Counted from the stretch's first letter, positions 49,443 through 60,161 are shown. The stretch is DNA of 64,000 nt from Rhodovulum tesquicola (GCF_024128855.1 NZ_JAMYDV010000009.1:1-64000), one strand, 5' to 3'. Made by a program: numbers and translations. Notes: generated from the letters alone by a model not told the origin.

Positions 49443-51127
49443 CAGCCTGCCCTCAGCCCGCGCCGGTTCGCCCACAGAATCCGCGGGGCCGCCAGCGCCA
49501 GCGCAAAGCCCGCCATCCCCACCAGCGTCTGCGCAAGCGCGGTGACCGCGATCGCCCGCCGGTCGCCGCCCGCGGCCAGCGCGACGGCCTCGGTCGTCAG
49601 CGTCTGCACCCGCCCGCCGCCGATCAGCAGCGTCGGCAGGTATTGCCCGACCGACACCGCAAAGCCCACCGCCGCCGCGCTCAGCACCGGGGCCAGCAGC
49701 ATCGGCAGCCGCACCTGCCGGAAAACGCGCCCCGGCCCCGCCCCCAGCGCCGCAGCGACGCTTGCATGGCGCGCATCCCAGGCCCGCCATGGCGCGGCCA
49801 GCGACAGGAAGACATAGGGCAGCACAAAGACCAGATGCCCCAGGATCACCGCGCCCCGCCCCATATCGACGCCCGCCATCAGCGCGAACGCCTGCAAACC
49901 CGGCAGAAACGCGACCTGCGGCACCAGAAGCGGCAGGTACAAAAGCCACAGGCTGCGCGCCCCGGGCACCAGCCCGAACCGATGCTCGGCCTCCAGACAG
50001 GCCAGCACCAGCGCCAGCGCCAGAGCGGTCGCCGCCCCCGCGATCCAGAGCGTTTCAAGACCCGGCGCCAGAAGCCCCGGGCCATGCCGAAGCCAGCTTC
50101 GTGCACTGATCGCCTCGGGCCATGCCTCTGGAAAGGGCCAGAGCCCCGCCACCGACCACAGCCCCAGCCCCGCGAGCCCCGCGATCACCGCGCCCGTCGC
50201 CAGCATGGCCAGCCCCAGCCCGGCCAGCCGCAACACGCCATCGCCCTGCCGCCGCGCGCCCGCCTCCGCCCAGACCCGGCCCAACCGCCCCAGCACGACC
50301 TCGCCCAGCCGCCACAGGCCCAGCGCGCCGATCACCAGCGCCAGTTGCAGCACCGCCCCCGCCGCCGCCTGAAACCGCAGCGTCAGATCCGGGTCCGCCA
50401 TCCAGCGCACCACCTGCACCGACAGCGGCGGCGGCGTGCCGGGACCAAGGATGATCGCCACATCGACCACCGACATCGAATAGGCCAGCACCGCATAAAC
50501 CGGCAGCCGGATCTGGGCATAGACGCACGGAAACACCGCCTTCAGCCAGCCCGTCACGGGCCCATAGCCCAGCGCGCGCGCAACCCCCATCCGCTGCGCG
50601 GGCCGAACCTGCGGAAGTGCTGCCAGCGTCATCAGCAACAGGAACGGCACCTCCTTGACCACCAGCCCAGCGACCATCGCCAGCCCAAGCGGATCCTGCA
50701 CGATCAACAGATCGGGCGGCCGCTCCCACCCCGTCGCCCAGGGCGACAGCGCGCGGGCGATCCAGCCCGAGGGCGCGATCAGGAAGGCAAGGCCAAAGGC
50801 CGCCGCCGCATGCGGCACCGACAGAAGCGGCGCCAGCGCCTGTTCCAGCCCCGCCATCGCCCGCGTGCCCTGCCAGCCCGCGACGAACAGCACCACGATG
50901 ACCAGCGAGATCGCTGTGGCCGCCAGCCCCACCCCGACCGACAGCATCACCGCCCCCGGCAGGCCCGGCCAGGCCGCCAGCGCGGTCATGGGTGCCAGAC
51001 TCGGCCGCGTACCCCCAAGCGCGGGAAACACCCCCAGCGCCGGGGCCAGCGTGCCGACCAGCCCCGCCGTCACCGGCCCCAGCAGGACCAGAAGCGTCAG
51101 CAGCGGCGCGCCGCGCAGCGGGCGCAT
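49442..51127 (-). CDS. ynjC: ABC transporter permease with two fused membrane domains (YnjC type)
   Basis: 561 residues, about 12 membrane helices, formed by two homologous permease halves, each with an EAA-type loop: EVPFLLLMTLAALPQVRPAQRMGVARALGYG and the second around ASVAAALGAGPGRVFRQVRLP. Two-in-one permeases of this kind occur in iron, thiamine and YnjC-type importers. Six bases follow the binding-protein gene. Confidence 0.87.
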   Translation of the reverse strand: MRPLRGAPLLTLLVLLGPVTAGLVGTLAPALGVFPALGGTRPSLAPMTALAAWPGLPGAVMLSVGVGLAATAISLVIVVLFVAGWQGTRAMAGLEQALAPLLSVPHAAAAFGLAFLIAPSGWIARALSPWATGWERPPDLLIVQDPLGLAMVAGLVVKEVPFLLLMTLAALPQVRPAQRMGVARALGYGPVTGWLKAVFPCVYAQIRLPVYAVLAYSMSVVDVAIILGPGTPPPLSVQVVRWMADPDLTLRFQAAAGAVLQLALVIGALGLWRLGEVVLGRLGRVWAEAGARRQGDGVLRLAGLGLAMLATGAVIAGLAGLGLWSVAGLWPFPEAWPEAISARSWLRHGPGLLAPGLETLWIAGAATALALALVLACLEAEHRFGLVPGARSLWLLYLPLLVPQVAFLPGLQAFALMAGVDMGRGAVILGHLVFVLPYVFLSLAAPWRAWDARHASVAAALGAGPGRVFRQVRLPMLLAPVLSAAAVGFAVSVGQYLPTLLIGGGRVQTLTTEAVALAAGGDRRAIAVTALAQTLVGMAGFALALAAPRILWANRRGLRAG

Positions 51128-51133
51128 GGGCGG

Positions 51134-52342
51134 CTACTCGGCCAGGCCGAAGCGTTTGCCCCAATCGGCCTCGATCAGGCGCATCCAGGAGGGGTGCGGC
51201 TCGGGCAGCGCGGGGCCCAGTTCCTCGGGCGAGAGCGTGGCGATGCCCAGCTCCAGCGCCTCGAACCGCGCGCGATCCTCGGGCGACAGCTTGTCCATGG
51301 CCAGAACCGTGCCATAGCCCAGCACATCCGGATCCTGCGCCCGCGCCTGTGCCTCGGGCGACAGCAGGAAATCGGCCAGCACCATCGCGCCCGCCTTGGC
51401 ATTGGCGTTGTAGGGGATCGCCACGAAGCTTGCATTGCCGATGGTGCCGCCCTCCAGCACCAGGGTCCGCACCGTGTCCGGCAATTGCCCCTTGGCAATC
51501 GTCGCCGACGCCTCGCCCGGGCTGAACGAGATCGCAAGGTCGATCTCGCCATCCGCCATAAGCTGCAATTGCCGCGGCCCGCTTGACGGATAGGCCCGGC
51601 CCTGCCGCCACAGATGCGGCGTCAGATCGTCCAGAAACGCCCAGAGCGGCGTGGTGACGGCCGCGTAATCGGCCTGATCGGCCGGGCGCTGCAACACGGA
51701 AGGGTCCTCGATCATCCCGTAAAGCGCCTGTTTCAGAAAGGTCGTGCCCAGGAAATCGGGCAGCTGCGGATAGGTGAAGCGGCCCGGATTGGCCGCCGCC
51801 CAATCCAGCAGCGCCGCCATGCTGCGGGGCGGATCGGGCAGCCGCGCGGTATCGTGATAGAACACCACCTGCGCCATCGCCCATGGGCTTTCCAGCCCCT
51901 CGGTCGGCACCGTGAAATCGGCCCTCACCGCGGGCTTGCCGTCCACATCTACAAAGCGCCAGTTCGGCAAATCCTCGGCCCAGGGGCCGAACAGCAGCCC
52001 CGCCTCCTTCATCGCCCTGAAATTCGGACCGTTGATCCAGATCAGGTCAACCGCGCCGCCGGTGTCCTTTCCGGCGGTCTTCTCGGCCAGCACGCGGCTG
52101 ACGGCATCCGCGGTATCGGCCAGCTTCACATGCTCGACCCGCACGCCATGGCGCGCCGCAACCTCGTCACCGGCCCAGCGGATGAAATCGTTGGTCGCCG
52201 CCGCCCCGCCCCAGGCGTGCCAGTAAACCACCTGTCCCCGCGCCTCCTCCAGAACCGCTTGCCAGTCGGAGGGGTCGGGATCGGACAGTGCGGCCCCCGG
52301 CCCCAGTGCGGTCAGGGCGACAAGAACGGCAAATCGGCGCAT
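51134..52342 (-). CDS. ynjB: Periplasmic substrate-binding protein (YnjB type)
   Basis: 402 residues with signal peptide MRRFAVLVALTALGPGAALS. Mature regions VVYWHAWGGAAATNDFIRW and DLIWINGPNFRAMKEAGLLFGPW, and the late FVAIPYNANAKAGAMVLADF, match YnjB proteins, which have not been given a firm substrate to my knowledge. An AAGGAG ribosome site lies seven bases before the ATG. Start of the ynjBCD-like operon. Confidence 0.88.
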   Translation of the reverse strand: MRRFAVLVALTALGPGAALSDPDPSDWQAVLEEARGQVVYWHAWGGAAATNDFIRWAGDEVAARHGVRVEHVKLADTADAVSRVLAEKTAGKDTGGAVDLIWINGPNFRAMKEAGLLFGPWAEDLPNWRFVDVDGKPAVRADFTVPTEGLESPWAMAQVVFYHDTARLPDPPRSMAALLDWAAANPGRFTYPQLPDFLGTTFLKQALYGMIEDPSVLQRPADQADYAAVTTPLWAFLDDLTPHLWRQGRAYPSSGPRQLQLMADGEIDLAISFSPGEASATIAKGQLPDTVRTLVLEGGTIGNASFVAIPYNANAKAGAMVLADFLLSPEAQARAQDPDVLGYGTVLAMDKLSPEDRARFEALELGIATLSPEELGPALPEPHPSWMRLIEADWGKRFGLAE

Positions 52343-52449
52343 CGGCAGTCTCCTTACGGTTTCACCGCCCTTATGCCAAGCCGCCACCTTCCCGCGAAGC
52401 CCCAAGCTTGAAAAACCCCGTGATCGACCGGCCCCGACTCCACAGCACC

Positions 52450-52567
52450 CTTCTTCTTGGCAAAAATACCCCCGCGCGGAGCGCGCGCCCGGCATCGCCG
52501 GGCGCCACGCCCAACCCCAAACAAGCGGGGCGAACGCCCCGCGCCGGCCGGGGGCGGGAGCCGCCCC
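52450..52567 (-). repeat. Dispersed hairpin repeat, copy D
   Basis: On the minus strand it follows the acp stop codon (52568-52570) with GGGGCGGCTCCCGCCCCCGG, further hairpins (GCGGGGCG/CGCCCCGC), GGGTTGGGCGTGGCGCC and GGGGGTATTTTTGCCAAGAA. It occupies the end of the 225-base gap between acp and ynjB; no gene is seen there. Same plan as copy C, including start at a stop codon. Confidence 0.75.
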
Positions 52568-52816
52568 TCACCCCGCAAGCCGCCGCCCGAGATAGCCCAC
52601 CGCCAGCGCCAGAGTCGCGATCTGCGGACAGTCCCGCTCGGGGATATCCACCCCGAGCGCCTTCTGCAGCACCGCCACAAGGTTCAGCACATCCATCGAG
52701 TCAAGCTCCAGATCTTCCTGCAGATGGTCGTCGGGTCCGATCGCTTCCGCTTCGATATCGGGCGCAACCGAGGTGAGCGCGGTCAGGTAGGCTGCACGGA
52801 TCTCGTCTTCGGTCAT
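52568..52816 (-). CDS. Acyl carrier protein
   Basis: 82 residues. The phosphopantetheine attachment Ser is S40 in DLELDSMDVLNLV, within the acidic four-helix ACP pattern. It is not the housekeeping AcpP, which is usually about 78 residues with GADSLD and sits with fab genes. It overlaps the E2 gene by four bases (ATGA), so it is made together with a 2-oxoacid dehydrogenase. No ketosynthase or acyltransferase is nearby. What it carries is unknown. Confidence 0.87.
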   Translation of the reverse strand: MTEDEIRAAYLTALTSVAPDIEAEAIGPDDHLQEDLELDSMDVLNLVAVLQKALGVDIPERDCPQIATLALAVGYLGRRLAG

Positions 52817-53961
52817 GGCTCCTCCGGATGTTGCAAGTGCCGGTCGATCTCCAGCAGGAAACGTGCACCGATCCGTCCGTCGCTGACGCGGTGATCGGCG
52901 GCCAGTGTCGCGGTGACGCTCTGGCGGATCGTCACCACGCCTTCATGCACCATGGGCTCGGGCCGGGGCGCGCCAAAGCCCACAAGCGCCACCTGGGGCG
53001 GGTAGATGATACCCGCCATCACCTCGACCCCGGTCTCACCCAGGCTCGACAGCGTGATCGTGCCCTCCGTCAGTTCCGAACTGCGCAGCCGTCCGGCCCG
53101 GGCGCGCGCGACCAGATCGCGCATCGCCGCCATCATCGCGTCAAGCTTCAGCAGATGCGCGTCAAGGATCGCGGGCGCGATCAGCCCGCCGCCGCGCAGC
53201 GCCACTGCCAATCCCAGATGCACAGCTGCCGCGGGCCGGAACCCCTCTTCGCCGTAATGACCATTGACCGCAGGCACCAATGCCGCCGCCCGCGCCACCG
53301 CGCGGGCGATCAGCGCCCCCATCAACAGCCGGTCCTCGGGCGGGCGCGCGGCGTTCTGCGCGGAGAGCCAGTCCGTCGATGCCTGAAGGTCGATCCGGTG
53401 GGCCAGATAGTAATGCGGGATCTCGCGTTTCGACTTTGCCATGGCAGACGCAATCGCCTTGCGCATCCCGGCGCGCGGGTCGGGGGCTTCTTGCGCGACC
53501 GCCTGCGCCCGCTCGACATCGGCCAGCAGGATCGCCCCGCCGGGGCCCGTGCCCGTCACCGTCGCCAACGCGATCCCGCGTTCTGCCGCCAGCTCCCGCG
53601 CTGCAGGCGACGCCGCAAGGCCCCGGGCAGCCGGGCGTTGCGGCTGCGGCTCTGGCGTTTCGGGCGCAGCCGGTTCCGGCGCGACGACCTCCGTCCACCG
53701 CGCCGTCCCCGGTTCGGCCGCCTCCCCCGCCCCCCGGATCCGCGCCAGCGGCGCGCCGACGGTCAGCGTCTGGCCAATCTCCGCCTCCAGCCGTTCGACA
53801 GTGCCCTCCTCGAAGATCTCGATCTCGATCGCCCCCTTCTGGGTCTCGACCACCGCCACGATATCGCCTCGCCGCACCCTGTCGCCGGGGCCGACCAGCC
53901 ATTCGGTCAGGGTGCCCGCCTCCATGTCGGCACCAAGGGACGGCATGGTGAACAACCCCAT
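52813..53961 (-). CDS. Dihydrolipoamide acyltransferase (E2) with one lipoyl domain
   Basis: 382 residues. Lipoyl domain at 1-78 with the lipoyl-Lys K42 in VVETQKGAIEIEIFE; E3/E1-binding domain at about 110-150 (LAASPAARELAAERGIALATVTGTGPGGAI); catalytic domain from about 165 ending in TLAADHRVSDGRIGARFL with the active His. It transfers the acyl group made by the adjacent E1 to CoA. No E3 gene is in the window, so lipoamide dehydrogenase must come from elsewhere. Two bases follow the E1 stop. Confidence 0.9.
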   Translation of the reverse strand: MGLFTMPSLGADMEAGTLTEWLVGPGDRVRRGDIVAVVETQKGAIEIEIFEEGTVERLEAEIGQTLTVGAPLARIRGAGEAAEPGTARWTEVVAPEPAAPETPEPQPQRPAARGLAASPAARELAAERGIALATVTGTGPGGAILLADVERAQAVAQEAPDPRAGMRKAIASAMAKSKREIPHYYLAHRIDLQASTDWLSAQNAARPPEDRLLMGALIARAVARAAALVPAVNGHYGEEGFRPAAAVHLGLAVALRGGGLIAPAILDAHLLKLDAMMAAMRDLVARARAGRLRSSELTEGTITLSSLGETGVEVMAGIIYPPQVALVGFGAPRPEPMVHEGVVTIRQSVTATLAADHRVSDGRIGARFLLEIDRHLQHPEEP

Positions 53962-53963
53962 CG

Positions 53964-55958
53964 CTACCTCCCCATCACCCCCCGGACGACAGCGACAATG
54001 CCCACCACCTGCGGGATCGCAGCCTCTTCCAGGTGTTTGGGATAGGGGATCGGCACCTCCTCGGCACAGACCCGGACCAGCGGTGCATCCAGCGACCAGA
54101 AACACCGCTCGGCGATACGGGCCATGATCTCGGCGGCCAGCGAGCCCGAGCGCCAGCCCTCGTCCACCACGACGGCGCGGCGGGTGCGGGTGACGCTCTC
54201 GGCGATGGTGTCCTCGTCGAGCGGGCGCAAGGACCGCAGGTCGATCACTTCGGCCTCGATGCCCTCGCCCGCCAGCGCCTCGGCCGCCTCCAGCACCTTG
54301 AACAGCGAGCCGCCGTAGGTGATGAGGCTCACGTCCCGGCCGGGGCGCCTGATCGCCGCGAGGTCGATCCCGACCGGCCCCACGGCTTCGTCGATCCGGC
54401 CCTCGCGGTTGTAGAGCATGACGTTCTCGAAGATCAGCACCGGGTCGGGATCCTGAAGCGCGGTCCAGAGCATGCCGCGGGCATCCTCCAGCGTGGCGGG
54501 CGCCAGCACGCGCAGGCCGGGGATATGGGCGAACCAGCCTTCGAGGCTATGGGAATGCTGGGCCGCAAGTTGCCGCCCCGCGCCGGTGGCCATGCGGATC
54601 ACCACCGGGCAAGCGAACTGCCCGCCGGACATGTGCCGCAGGGTGGCCGCCGTGTTCAGGATCTGGTCGAGCGCCAGGGGCGAGAAGTTCACCGTCATCA
54701 CCTCGACAATCGGGCGCATCCCCGCCACCGCCGCCCCGATCCCCGCCCCGGTGAAGCCCGACTCGGACAAGGGCGTGTCGCGGATGCGGTCCTGGCCGAA
54801 CTCGGCCATCAGGCCCTTGGACACGGCATAGCAGCCGCCATAGGCGCCCACGTCCTCGCCCATCAGGAACACCCTGTCGTCGCGGATCAGCGCGTCGCGG
54901 ATCGCCTGTTTCACCGCCTCGCGGTAGGTCATCGTGACGGTCCGGCCCGAGGGTTGGGCGGCGGGTGGCGGCGGCGGGCGGTCCTCGGCCATGACGTGGC
55001 GGGTCAGATTCTCGACCGGCTCCCACTCCGCCGCCTCGGCAAAGGCCACGGCAGCGTCGATCTCGGCGGCGACCTCGGCCTCGATCCGGGCAACGTCTTC
55101 CTCGTGGGCGAGGCCTGTTTCCAGCAGCCAGCCCTGGAATCGCACGATCGGGCCCTTCTGCCGCCAGTCCTCGACCTCGGCCTTGTCGCGGTAAAGCTGG
55201 GCGTCGAACATCGAATGCGCGCGGAAACGGTAGGTCTTCGCCTCCAGAAACACTGGCCTGGCGGTCTCGCGGATGCGGGCGAGCGCGCGACGGGTCGCGG
55301 CCTCGATCGCGACCACGTCCATGCCATCGACCTGGTGGGCCTCCATCCCGTAGCTTTCGGCCTTGGCGGTCAACTGCGTCTGCGCCTCGGTGCGCGCCAG
55401 CGCCGAGCCCATCGCGTAGCCGTTGTTCTCACAGACAAAAAGGACGGGCAGGCCCCAGAGCGCCGCGAGGTTCATCGATTCGTTGAACTCGCCCTCGGCC
55501 ACCGCCCCCTCGCCGAAGAAACACGCCGTGACGTGGGGGGCGTCCTGCATCCGGTCGGCGAGCGCCAGCCCCACCGCCAGCGGCAGCCCGCCGCCGACAA
55601 TGGCATTGCCGCCGTAGAAGTTGCGCGCGGCATCGAAGATGTGCATCGACCCGCCCCGCCCGCCAGATGCGCCGGTGGCCTTGCCGAACATCTCGGCCAT
55701 GACGGCTTCCATCGGCACGCCGCGGGCCAGCGCGTGGCCGTGTTCGCGGTAGGTCGCCACGATCCGGTCGCCCGGTCCCAGAACCGGGATGACGCCCGAG
55801 GCGATCGCCTCTTCCCCGTCGTAGAGATGCAGGAAGCCGCGGATCTTCTCTCGCGTGTAAAGTTCCGCGCAGCGGTCCTCGAAGCGGCGGATGCGGATCA
55901 TGTGGCGAAGCAGGTCCAGCACATGGGCGCGCGTCAGGTGGGGCTTGTCGCCGGTCAT
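53964..55958 (-). CDS. Fused E1alpha-E1beta thiamine-dependent 2-oxoacid dehydrogenase
   Basis: 664 residues. Residues 1-320 are an E1alpha: [43 protein letters not shown] and the TPP motif [15 protein letters not shown]...CENN. A proline-rich linker ([11 protein letters not shown]) at about 330 joins an E1beta from about 343 ([17 protein letters not shown]...GEDVGAYGG). The alpha half is most like pyruvate dehydrogenase by eye ([13 protein letters not shown]), but acetoin or branched-chain substrates are not excluded. The stop is two bases before E2; the start overlaps the acetyl-CoA synthetase gene. Confidence 0.88.
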   Translation of the reverse strand: MTGDKPHLTRAHVLDLLRHMIRIRRFEDRCAELYTREKIRGFLHLYDGEEAIASGVIPVLGPGDRIVATYREHGHALARGVPMEAVMAEMFGKATGASGGRGGSMHIFDAARNFYGGNAIVGGGLPLAVGLALADRMQDAPHVTACFFGEGAVAEGEFNESMNLAALWGLPVLFVCENNGYAMGSALARTEAQTQLTAKAESYGMEAHQVDGMDVVAIEAATRRALARIRETARPVFLEAKTYRFRAHSMFDAQLYRDKAEVEDWRQKGPIVRFQGWLLETGLAHEEDVARIEAEVAAEIDAAVAFAEAAEWEPVENLTRHVMAEDRPPPPPAAQPSGRTVTMTYREAVKQAIRDALIRDDRVFLMGEDVGAYGGCYAVSKGLMAEFGQDRIRDTPLSESGFTGAGIGAAVAGMRPIVEVMTVNFSPLALDQILNTAATLRHMSGGQFACPVVIRMATGAGRQLAAQHSHSLEGWFAHIPGLRVLAPATLEDARGMLWTALQDPDPVLIFENVMLYNREGRIDEAVGPVGIDLAAIRRPGRDVSLITYGGSLFKVLEAAEALAGEGIEAEVIDLRSLRPLDEDTIAESVTRTRRAVVVDEGWRSGSLAAEIMARIAERCFWSLDAPLVRVCAEEVPIPYPKHLEEAAIPQVVGIVAVVRGVMGR

Positions 55959-57694
55959 GTCTCGTCGCTCTCCAGCGTGGAAATGTCGCCCTCGGGCAAG
56001 CCCATCTCGCGCGCCTTCAACAGCCTGCGCATGGTCTTTCCCGAGCGGGTTTTCGGCAGCGTCTTGCGGAACACCACCTCGCGCGGCGCGACCGCGGGGC
56101 CAAGCCGCCTGCGCGCATGGCCGCGGATGGATTTTTCGATTTCTTCAGATGGTTCGAATCCGGGGTTCAGGCAGACATAGGCGCGCACGACCTCGCCCGC
56201 GGTCTCGTCCGGCAGGCCGATCACGGCGGCCTCGGCCACCGCCTCATGCTCGATCAGCGCGCTTTCGACCTCGAAGGGGCCGATCAGGTGGCCCGAGGTC
56301 TTGATCAGGTCGTCGGCGCGGCCGACGAACCAGAAATAGCCGTCCGCATCGCGCATCGCCAGATCGCCGGTCAGATACCAGCCGCCGACGAAGGCCTTGT
56401 CGTAGCGGGCCTGTTCGTGGAGATAGGCGCGCATCATCGAGGGCCAGCCGGGGCGCAGCGCCAGTTCGCCGATCTCGCCCTCGCCGAATTCGCGCACGCC
56501 GTCGCCGTCCCGTTCGACGATCCCCGCCACCTGCCCCGGCAGCGGCTTGCCCATCGAGCCGGGCTTGATGTCCATCGCTTGCGTGTTGGCGATGACGATG
56601 CCGCCCGTCTCGGTCTGCCACCAGTTGTCGTGGAACGGACGGCCGAACACGCGGTTGCCCCAGACCACCGCCTCGGGGTTCAGCGGTTCGCCGACGCTGG
56701 CGAGGAAGCGGAGCGCGGAGAAGTCGTAGGGTTTCGCCGCCGCGTCGCCCGCCCGCATCATCATCCGGATCGCGGTGGGCGCGGTGTACCAGACCTCGAT
56801 CCGCTCGTCCTGAAGGGTCGAATACCACCGGTCGAGGTCGAATTCGCCTTCGTCCATCAGCATGTGCACCCGGTTCACGAGGGGCGCGATGATCCCGTAG
56901 GAGGTCCCCGTCACCCAGCCCGGATCGGCGGTGCACCAGTAGCGCGTGCCGGCCCGCATCTCGAGGGCGTAGCGCCCCGTCATCGCGTGCCAGGCGACCG
57001 CACCGTGGACATGGACGGCCCCCTTGGGCTGTCCCGTCGTGCCGGAGGTGAAATGGATCAGCGCCGTGTCCTCGGGGTCCATCGGCACGGGGGCGAACGT
57101 GTCGGAGGCCGCCGCCATCGCGGGGCCAAGGGCCACGCAGCCCTCGGGGGCGTCGTCGCCGACGATCAGGATCAGCCTGAGGGACGGCAAGTCCCGCCAC
57201 CATTCCGCAATCTTGCGCTTGTAGATCGCCGCAGTGGTGACCAGCGCGTTCGCCGCGCCGATCTCCATCCGGGTGCGGATCGGTTCCGGCCCGAAGGCCG
57301 AGAAAAGCGGCGAGAACACCATCCCCGCCTTCAGCGTGCCCAATGCGGCGACGAAAAGCTCCACCTCGCGGCCCATCAGGCCGAAGACCCGGTCGCCGAC
57401 ACCCAGCCCGTGGGCGCGCAGCACATGGGCAAAGCGCGCGGTCTGGCCCGCGAGATCGGCATAGGTGAACGCGCGCCGCGCCCCGTCCTTGCCGAGCCAG
57501 GTCATCGCCGGGTCGGCCCCGTGGCCCGCCGCGACATGGGCGTCCAGCGCCTCGTGCGCGATGTTGAGCTTGCCGCCGGGCAGCCCGGCCAGCATCGCGC
57601 GGGCATCGTCCCAGGTGAAGCGCGCACGGATGTCCTCGGTCAGCGCGGCACTTGCGCGGACGTCCTCGGGTTTCGTGATCGTCTCGAACGCCAT
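55955..57694 (-). CDS. acsA: Acetyl-CoA synthetase (AMP-forming), short type
   Basis: 579 residues of the adenylate-forming family. Visible are [17 protein letters not shown] (A3), WWQTETGG (A5), [20 protein letters not shown] (A8) and the C-terminal [11 protein letters not shown] with catalytic, acetylation-prone Lys K553. The length fits the roughly 570-residue AcsA type of Bacillus and not the 650-residue enterobacterial Acs. Acetate is the likely acid. The start at [11 protein letters not shown] has GGAGGAGG upstream. It overlaps E1 by four bases. Confidence 0.88.
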   Translation of the reverse strand: MAFETITKPEDVRASAALTEDIRARFTWDDARAMLAGLPGGKLNIAHEALDAHVAAGHGADPAMTWLGKDGARRAFTYADLAGQTARFAHVLRAHGLGVGDRVFGLMGREVELFVAALGTLKAGMVFSPLFSAFGPEPIRTRMEIGAANALVTTAAIYKRKIAEWWRDLPSLRLILIVGDDAPEGCVALGPAMAAASDTFAPVPMDPEDTALIHFTSGTTGQPKGAVHVHGAVAWHAMTGRYALEMRAGTRYWCTADPGWVTGTSYGIIAPLVNRVHMLMDEGEFDLDRWYSTLQDERIEVWYTAPTAIRMMMRAGDAAAKPYDFSALRFLASVGEPLNPEAVVWGNRVFGRPFHDNWWQTETGGIVIANTQAMDIKPGSMGKPLPGQVAGIVERDGDGVREFGEGEIGELALRPGWPSMMRAYLHEQARYDKAFVGGWYLTGDLAMRDADGYFWFVGRADDLIKTSGHLIGPFEVESALIEHEAVAEAAVIGLPDETAGEVVRAYVCLNPGFEPSEEIEKSIRGHARRRLGPAVAPREVVFRKTLPKTRSGKTMRRLLKAREMGLPEGDISTLESDET

Positions 57695-57721
57695 GTCTCC
57701 TCCTCCCATGGCCTTCGTCGC

Positions 57722-60094
57722 TCAGCCCATGCGCTCGGCCTCGGCCACGTTGCGCTTCACGGCGAGAAAACTGTCGGGCGTGACCGAGATCGTGTCGATG
57801 CCGTAGCCCACCAGAAGCCGGGCGAACCCCGGGTCGTTCGAGGGCGCCTGCCCGCAGAAGCCGACCTTGCAGCCCACCGCATGCGCCCGCTCGATCACCG
57901 AGCGGATCATCCACTGCACGGCGGCGTTCCTTTCGTCGAAAAGCGCCGCCAGCGCCTCGGAGTCGCGGTCCACCCCCAGCGTCAACTGCGTGAGGTCGTT
58001 CGACCCGATTGAAAAGCCGTCGAAGCGGCGCGCGAAGTCCTCGGCCAGAATGACGTTCGACGGCACCTCGCACATCACGTAGACCTGCAACCCCTTTTCC
58101 CCGCGTTTCAAGCCATTTGCAGCCATGACTTCAAGAACGCGGTCGGCCTCCTCGGGGGTGCGGCAGAAGGGGATCATGACGATGACGTTGTCGAACCCCA
58201 TTTCCTCGCGCAGCCGCCTGATCGCCTGACATTCCAGCGCGAAGCCCGGCGCGTAAGCCTCTGAATAGTAGCGTGATGCGCCGCGGAAGCCGATCATCGG
58301 GTTCTCTTCCTTCGGCTCGAAGCCCGCGCCGCCCAGCAGTTCGGCATATACATTGGTCTTGAAGTCGCTCATCCGCACGATGACCGGTTCGGGATAGACC
58401 GGGGCCGCGTTCCGCGACAGACCCATGGAGAGTTTCTCGATGAAGAACTGACGGTTGTCCTGAAATCCTGACACAAGGTCCGCGACCTTCGCGCGGGTCT
58501 CCTCGTCCAGCCGCTCGGGATGGATCAGCGCCATGGGATGCGCCTTGATCGCGTTGTTGACGACGAATTCCATCCGGGCAAGGCCCACCCCCCCGGCGGG
58601 CAGCCGCCACCAGCGGATCGCGGCCGAGGGGTTGGCCGTGTTCAGCATCACCCGCGTGCGCGTCTGGGCCACGTCCGAAAGCGCGATGTCCTCGACCGAA
58701 TAGCGCGCGAGGCCCTCGTAGACATAGCCCGTCTCGCCCTCGGCGCAGGAGACCGTCACCTCCTGCTCGTCGTGCAGCATGTGGGTGGCATTGCCGGTGC
58801 CGACGATGGCGGGCAGGCCCAGCTCGCGGCTGACGATGGCGGCGTGGCTGGTGCGGCCCCCGTGGTCGGTCACGATGGCCGCCGCGCGCTTCATGATCGG
58901 CACCCAGTCGGGGTCGGTGATCGAGGTGACAAGGATCGCGCCGTCCACGAACCGGTCGATGTCCTTGGCGCAGTCGATCACGCAGACGGGGCCGGTGGCG
59001 ACGGCAGCCCCCACGGACAACCCGGTCAGCAGCGTCTTGCCCTTGTCGTGCACACTGTAGCTGCGGAAGCCCGCCGCATCGGCGCGGGACTGCACGGTTT
59101 CGGGGCGGGCCTGCACGATGAAGAGCTCGCCCGTCTCGCCGTCGCGCGCCCATTCCATGTCCATCGGCATGCCGTAATGCCGCTCGATCGTTACGGCCAT
59201 GCGCGCGAGGTCGAGGATCTCGGCATCCGACAGAACGAAGCGGCCCCGCTCCGCCTTCGAGGTCGGCACGTTCCGGGTAGTCTGCCCGCCCGTGCCATAG
59301 ATCATCTTCTTTTCCTTGGCCCCCAGTCCCTTTTCGAGGATTGGCACCACTCCGGGCCGGTCGAGGAAGGGCTTGTAGACCTGGTATTCGTCGGGCGTCA
59401 CCGCGCCCTGGACCACATTCTCGCCCAGCCCCCAGGCGGCGTTGATCAGCACGAGGTCGGGATAGCCCGTTTCGGTGTCCAGCGAGAACATCACCCCCGC
59501 GCCGCCCGTATCGGCGCGCACCATCCGTTGCACGCCGACCGACAGCGCCACCTGCCCATGATCGAATCCTTTCAGCCGACGGTAGGCGATCGCCCGGTCG
59601 GTGAACAGCGAGGCAAAGCAGCGCCGACAGGCCGCCAGAAGCGCATCGGCGCCGCGAATGTTCAGGAACGTCTCCTGCTGGCCCGCGAAACTGGCATCGG
59701 GCAGATCCTCGGCCGTGGCCGATGAGCGCACCGCGACGGCCACCGCCTCCCGTCCCTCGCGGCGGCAAAGTTCGGCATAAGCCGCGCGGATCTCACCCGC
59801 GATGTCCTCGGGCCACTCGCCGTCGCGGATCATCCGGCGGATCCTGTCGCCCGCCTCGGCCAGTTCGATCCGGTGGCCCGCAAGCGCCGCCAGCGTTGCC
59901 GCGATGCGCGCCTCGAGATCGTTGTGCCGAAGAAAGGCGCGATAGGCGTCGGCCGTGGTAGCGAAACCGTCCGGCACCTTGATGCCCTGACCGGCCAGCG
60001 CCGCCACCATCTCGCCGAGCGAAGAATTCTTGCCGCCCACGCGGGCGACATCGCGACGGCGAAGGTCTTCGAACCAAGCCACATGCTGGGCCAT
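57722..60094 (-). CDS. ppsA: Phosphoenolpyruvate synthase (pyruvate, water dikinase)
   Basis: 790 residues. It makes PEP from pyruvate and ATP, opening gluconeogenesis from acetyl- or lactate-derived pyruvate. N-terminal ATP-grasp: GGKNSSLGEMVAAL and PDASFAGQQETFLN. The phosphohistidine domain is VTDHGGRTSHAAIV with His at about residue 417. The C-terminal PEP domain ends GFCGQAPSNDPGFARLL. It is the first gene downstream of an FNR-type box; 27 bases separate it from acsA. Confidence 0.95.
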   Translation of the reverse strand: MAQHVAWFEDLRRRDVARVGGKNSSLGEMVAALAGQGIKVPDGFATTADAYRAFLRHNDLEARIAATLAALAGHRIELAEAGDRIRRMIRDGEWPEDIAGEIRAAYAELCRREGREAVAVAVRSSATAEDLPDASFAGQQETFLNIRGADALLAACRRCFASLFTDRAIAYRRLKGFDHGQVALSVGVQRMVRADTGGAGVMFSLDTETGYPDLVLINAAWGLGENVVQGAVTPDEYQVYKPFLDRPGVVPILEKGLGAKEKKMIYGTGGQTTRNVPTSKAERGRFVLSDAEILDLARMAVTIERHYGMPMDMEWARDGETGELFIVQARPETVQSRADAAGFRSYSVHDKGKTLLTGLSVGAAVATGPVCVIDCAKDIDRFVDGAILVTSITDPDWVPIMKRAAAIVTDHGGRTSHAAIVSRELGLPAIVGTGNATHMLHDEQEVTVSCAEGETGYVYEGLARYSVEDIALSDVAQTRTRVMLNTANPSAAIRWWRLPAGGVGLARMEFVVNNAIKAHPMALIHPERLDEETRAKVADLVSGFQDNRQFFIEKLSMGLSRNAAPVYPEPVIVRMSDFKTNVYAELLGGAGFEPKEENPMIGFRGASRYYSEAYAPGFALECQAIRRLREEMGFDNVIVMIPFCRTPEEADRVLEVMAANGLKRGEKGLQVYVMCEVPSNVILAEDFARRFDGFSIGSNDLTQLTLGVDRDSEALAALFDERNAAVQWMIRSVIERAHAVGCKVGFCGQAPSNDPGFARLLVGYGIDTISVTPDSFLAVKRNVAEAERMG

Positions 60095-60114
60095 CTTCCG
60101 TCCTCCCCTCGGCG

Positions 60115-60134
60115 TGACGTCCCTTTGACGTCAA
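60115..60134. promoter_or_regulatory. Repeated TGACGTC elements in front of ppsA
   Basis: TGACGTC occurs at 60115-60121 and again at 60126-60132, the second inside the palindrome TTGACGTCAA (60125-60134). They overlap the place where transcription would start if the FNR-type box acts at -41.5. A second regulator binding here is possible. Confidence 0.4.
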
Positions 60135-60161
60135 CCTAGGCAGGCCGAAGCCCCATGCGCG

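Noticed and set aside
49443-49949. N-terminal extension of the YnjD-type ATPase
   Set aside because: It overlaps the permease gene; the ATPase proper begins at MAGLRLEGL (49442).
54033-58012. Large plus-strand frames opposite E1 and acetyl-CoA synthetase
   Set aside because: They are antisense to well-supported enzymes, with shadow composition and no conserved motif.
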